From: Candidatus Hydrogenedentota bacterium
GTDB taxonomy: Bacteria; Hydrogenedentota; Hydrogenedentia; Hydrogenedentales; SLHB01
Reading direction: 5' to 3'
DNA length: 6,376 nucleotides
Assembly: GCA_003552765.1 (NCBI GenBank)
Contig: PUOI01000054.1
Span: forward strand, 1 to 6,376
The position numbers and the translations under genes were made by a program. Positions 5,896-6,376 of this stretch are shown here, one piece after another (position 1 is the stretch's first letter; each line of letters opens with the position of its first letter). The notes under the pieces are model-generated. The model searched no databases. It worked only from the letters and a program-made list of their open reading frames with translations, and was not told where the DNA came from.

Positions 5896-6376
5896 CTACG
5901 CCGCGCCCCGCCCCTCGATAACCGCGCGGAATGTCTTCACGAGAATGCGGATGTCCTGGGCCAGCGACCAGGAGTCGATGTAGGCGAGGTCGAGTTCCAC
6001 CCACTCATCAAAGGTCACGTCGCTACGTCCGCTGATCTGCCACAGACCCGTCATCCCCGGCTTAACGCTCAGCCGCCGGCGCTGACTCCACGTGTACTCC
6101 GCAACCTCGCTTGCGAGCGGCGGCCGGGGTCCCACAAGGCTCATGTGGCCCAGCCAGACGTTGATGAGTTGGGGAAACTCGTCGATGCTATATTTGCGCA
6201 GAAAAGCTCCCACCCGCGTGATGCGAGGATCCGTGCGCGCCTTGAACACGGGGCCGTCCGCTTCGTTGAGGTGCGCCACCTGCGAACGCAGCTCCTCGGC
6301 GTTTTGCACCATCGAGCGGAACTTGAGCATGTGGAAGCGACGCTGATTCAGTCCCACCCGTTCTTGGCTGAAGAAG
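5896..6376 (-). CDS. Polyprenyl-phosphate sugar-1-phosphate transferase, C-terminal part, truncated by window edge
   Basis: These 159 complete codons are the catalytic end of a bacterial sugar transferase (WcaJ/ExoY/EpsL type). The enzyme moves a hexose-1-phosphate from a UDP-sugar to undecaprenyl phosphate at the inner membrane, the first step in making many exopolysaccharides and O-antigens. Seen in order are FFSQERVGLN, KFRSM, DGPVFK, DPRITRVGAFLRK, SIDEFPQLINV, MSLVGPRPP, KPGMTGLWQISGRSD and a typical GRGAA ending. The frame is open through the right edge, and the FFSQERVG motif continues past the GTG at 6357, so that codon is an internal valine, not the start. The N-terminal membrane region lies outside the window. 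The sugar specificity cannot be told. It suggests a polysaccharide gene cluster to the right. Confidence 0.96.
   Translation of the reverse strand, partial: FFSQERVGLNQRRFHMLKFRSMVQNAEELRSQVAHLNEADGPVFKARTDPRITRVGAFLRKYSIDEFPQLINVWLGHMSLVGPRPPLASEVAEYTWSQRRRLSVKPGMTGLWQISGRSDVTFDEWVELDLAYIDSWSLAQDIRILVKTFRAVIEGRGAA

Noticed and set aside
6357..6376. GTG at 6357 as the start of the sugar transferase
   Set aside because: Conserved residues FFSQER continue upstream in frame to the window edge, so the codon is internal and the gene is cut by the edge.

Overview
The window is a G+C-rich bacterial chromosome segment (about 60% G+C by eye) with clear Shine-Dalgarno sequences, tight coding and short intergenic repeats. 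No ribosomal RNA or other firm phylogenetic marker is present. A fused MsrB-MsrA, a GlcD/GlpC-type flavoprotein, STN-like secreted proteins and intergenic repeats together would fit an environmental Gram-negative lineage such as the PVC or Hydrogenedentes-like phyla, or a deltaproteobacterium. This is a weak inference, not an identification.

Layout. (1) Positions 1-1169, minus strand: the N-terminal 390 residues of an FAD-linked oxidase, probably of the FAD plus Fe-S (YdiJ/D-lactate dehydrogenase-like) class, running off the left edge. A near-consensus sigma70-type promoter lies upstream of it at 1246-1274. (2) A 290 bp divergent intergenic region. (3) Positions 1460-2383 and 2556-3581, plus strand: two predicted exported proteins without known names, one TPR-like and acidic, the other with STN/secretin-like short modules. 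They are separated by 172 bp that is mostly repeat sequence. (4) Positions 3582-3672: a convergent gap filled by a perfect 17 bp inverted repeat related to the repeat upstream of the second exported protein. (5) Positions 3673-4830, minus strand: an exported bifunctional methionine sulfoxide reductase with MsrB before MsrA. (6) Positions 4955-5830, minus strand: an orphan ParA-family ATPase with a GTG start. (7) Positions 5896-6376, minus strand: the C-terminal 160 residues of a polyprenyl-phosphate sugar-1-phosphate transferase that starts exosaccharide synthesis, running off the right edge.

How the genes may work together. The sugar transferase marks the edge of an exopolysaccharide or O-antigen type locus. 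The ParA ATPase follows it by 65 bp on the same strand and may be co-transcribed. MsrBA follows and would repair oxidised methionines in exported proteins. The two secreted plus-strand proteins probably form one transcription unit, but their role cannot be read from sequence alone. No CRISPR array, tRNA, rRNA, transposase or phage gene was seen. The most unusual material is the repeat family around gene 2556-3581: a 25 bp direct repeat on both sides, an inverted copy, a partial copy at the msrBA stop codon, and a related unit that contains the ribosome binding site of the gene. I did not find convincing evidence for a wholly new multi-gene system.
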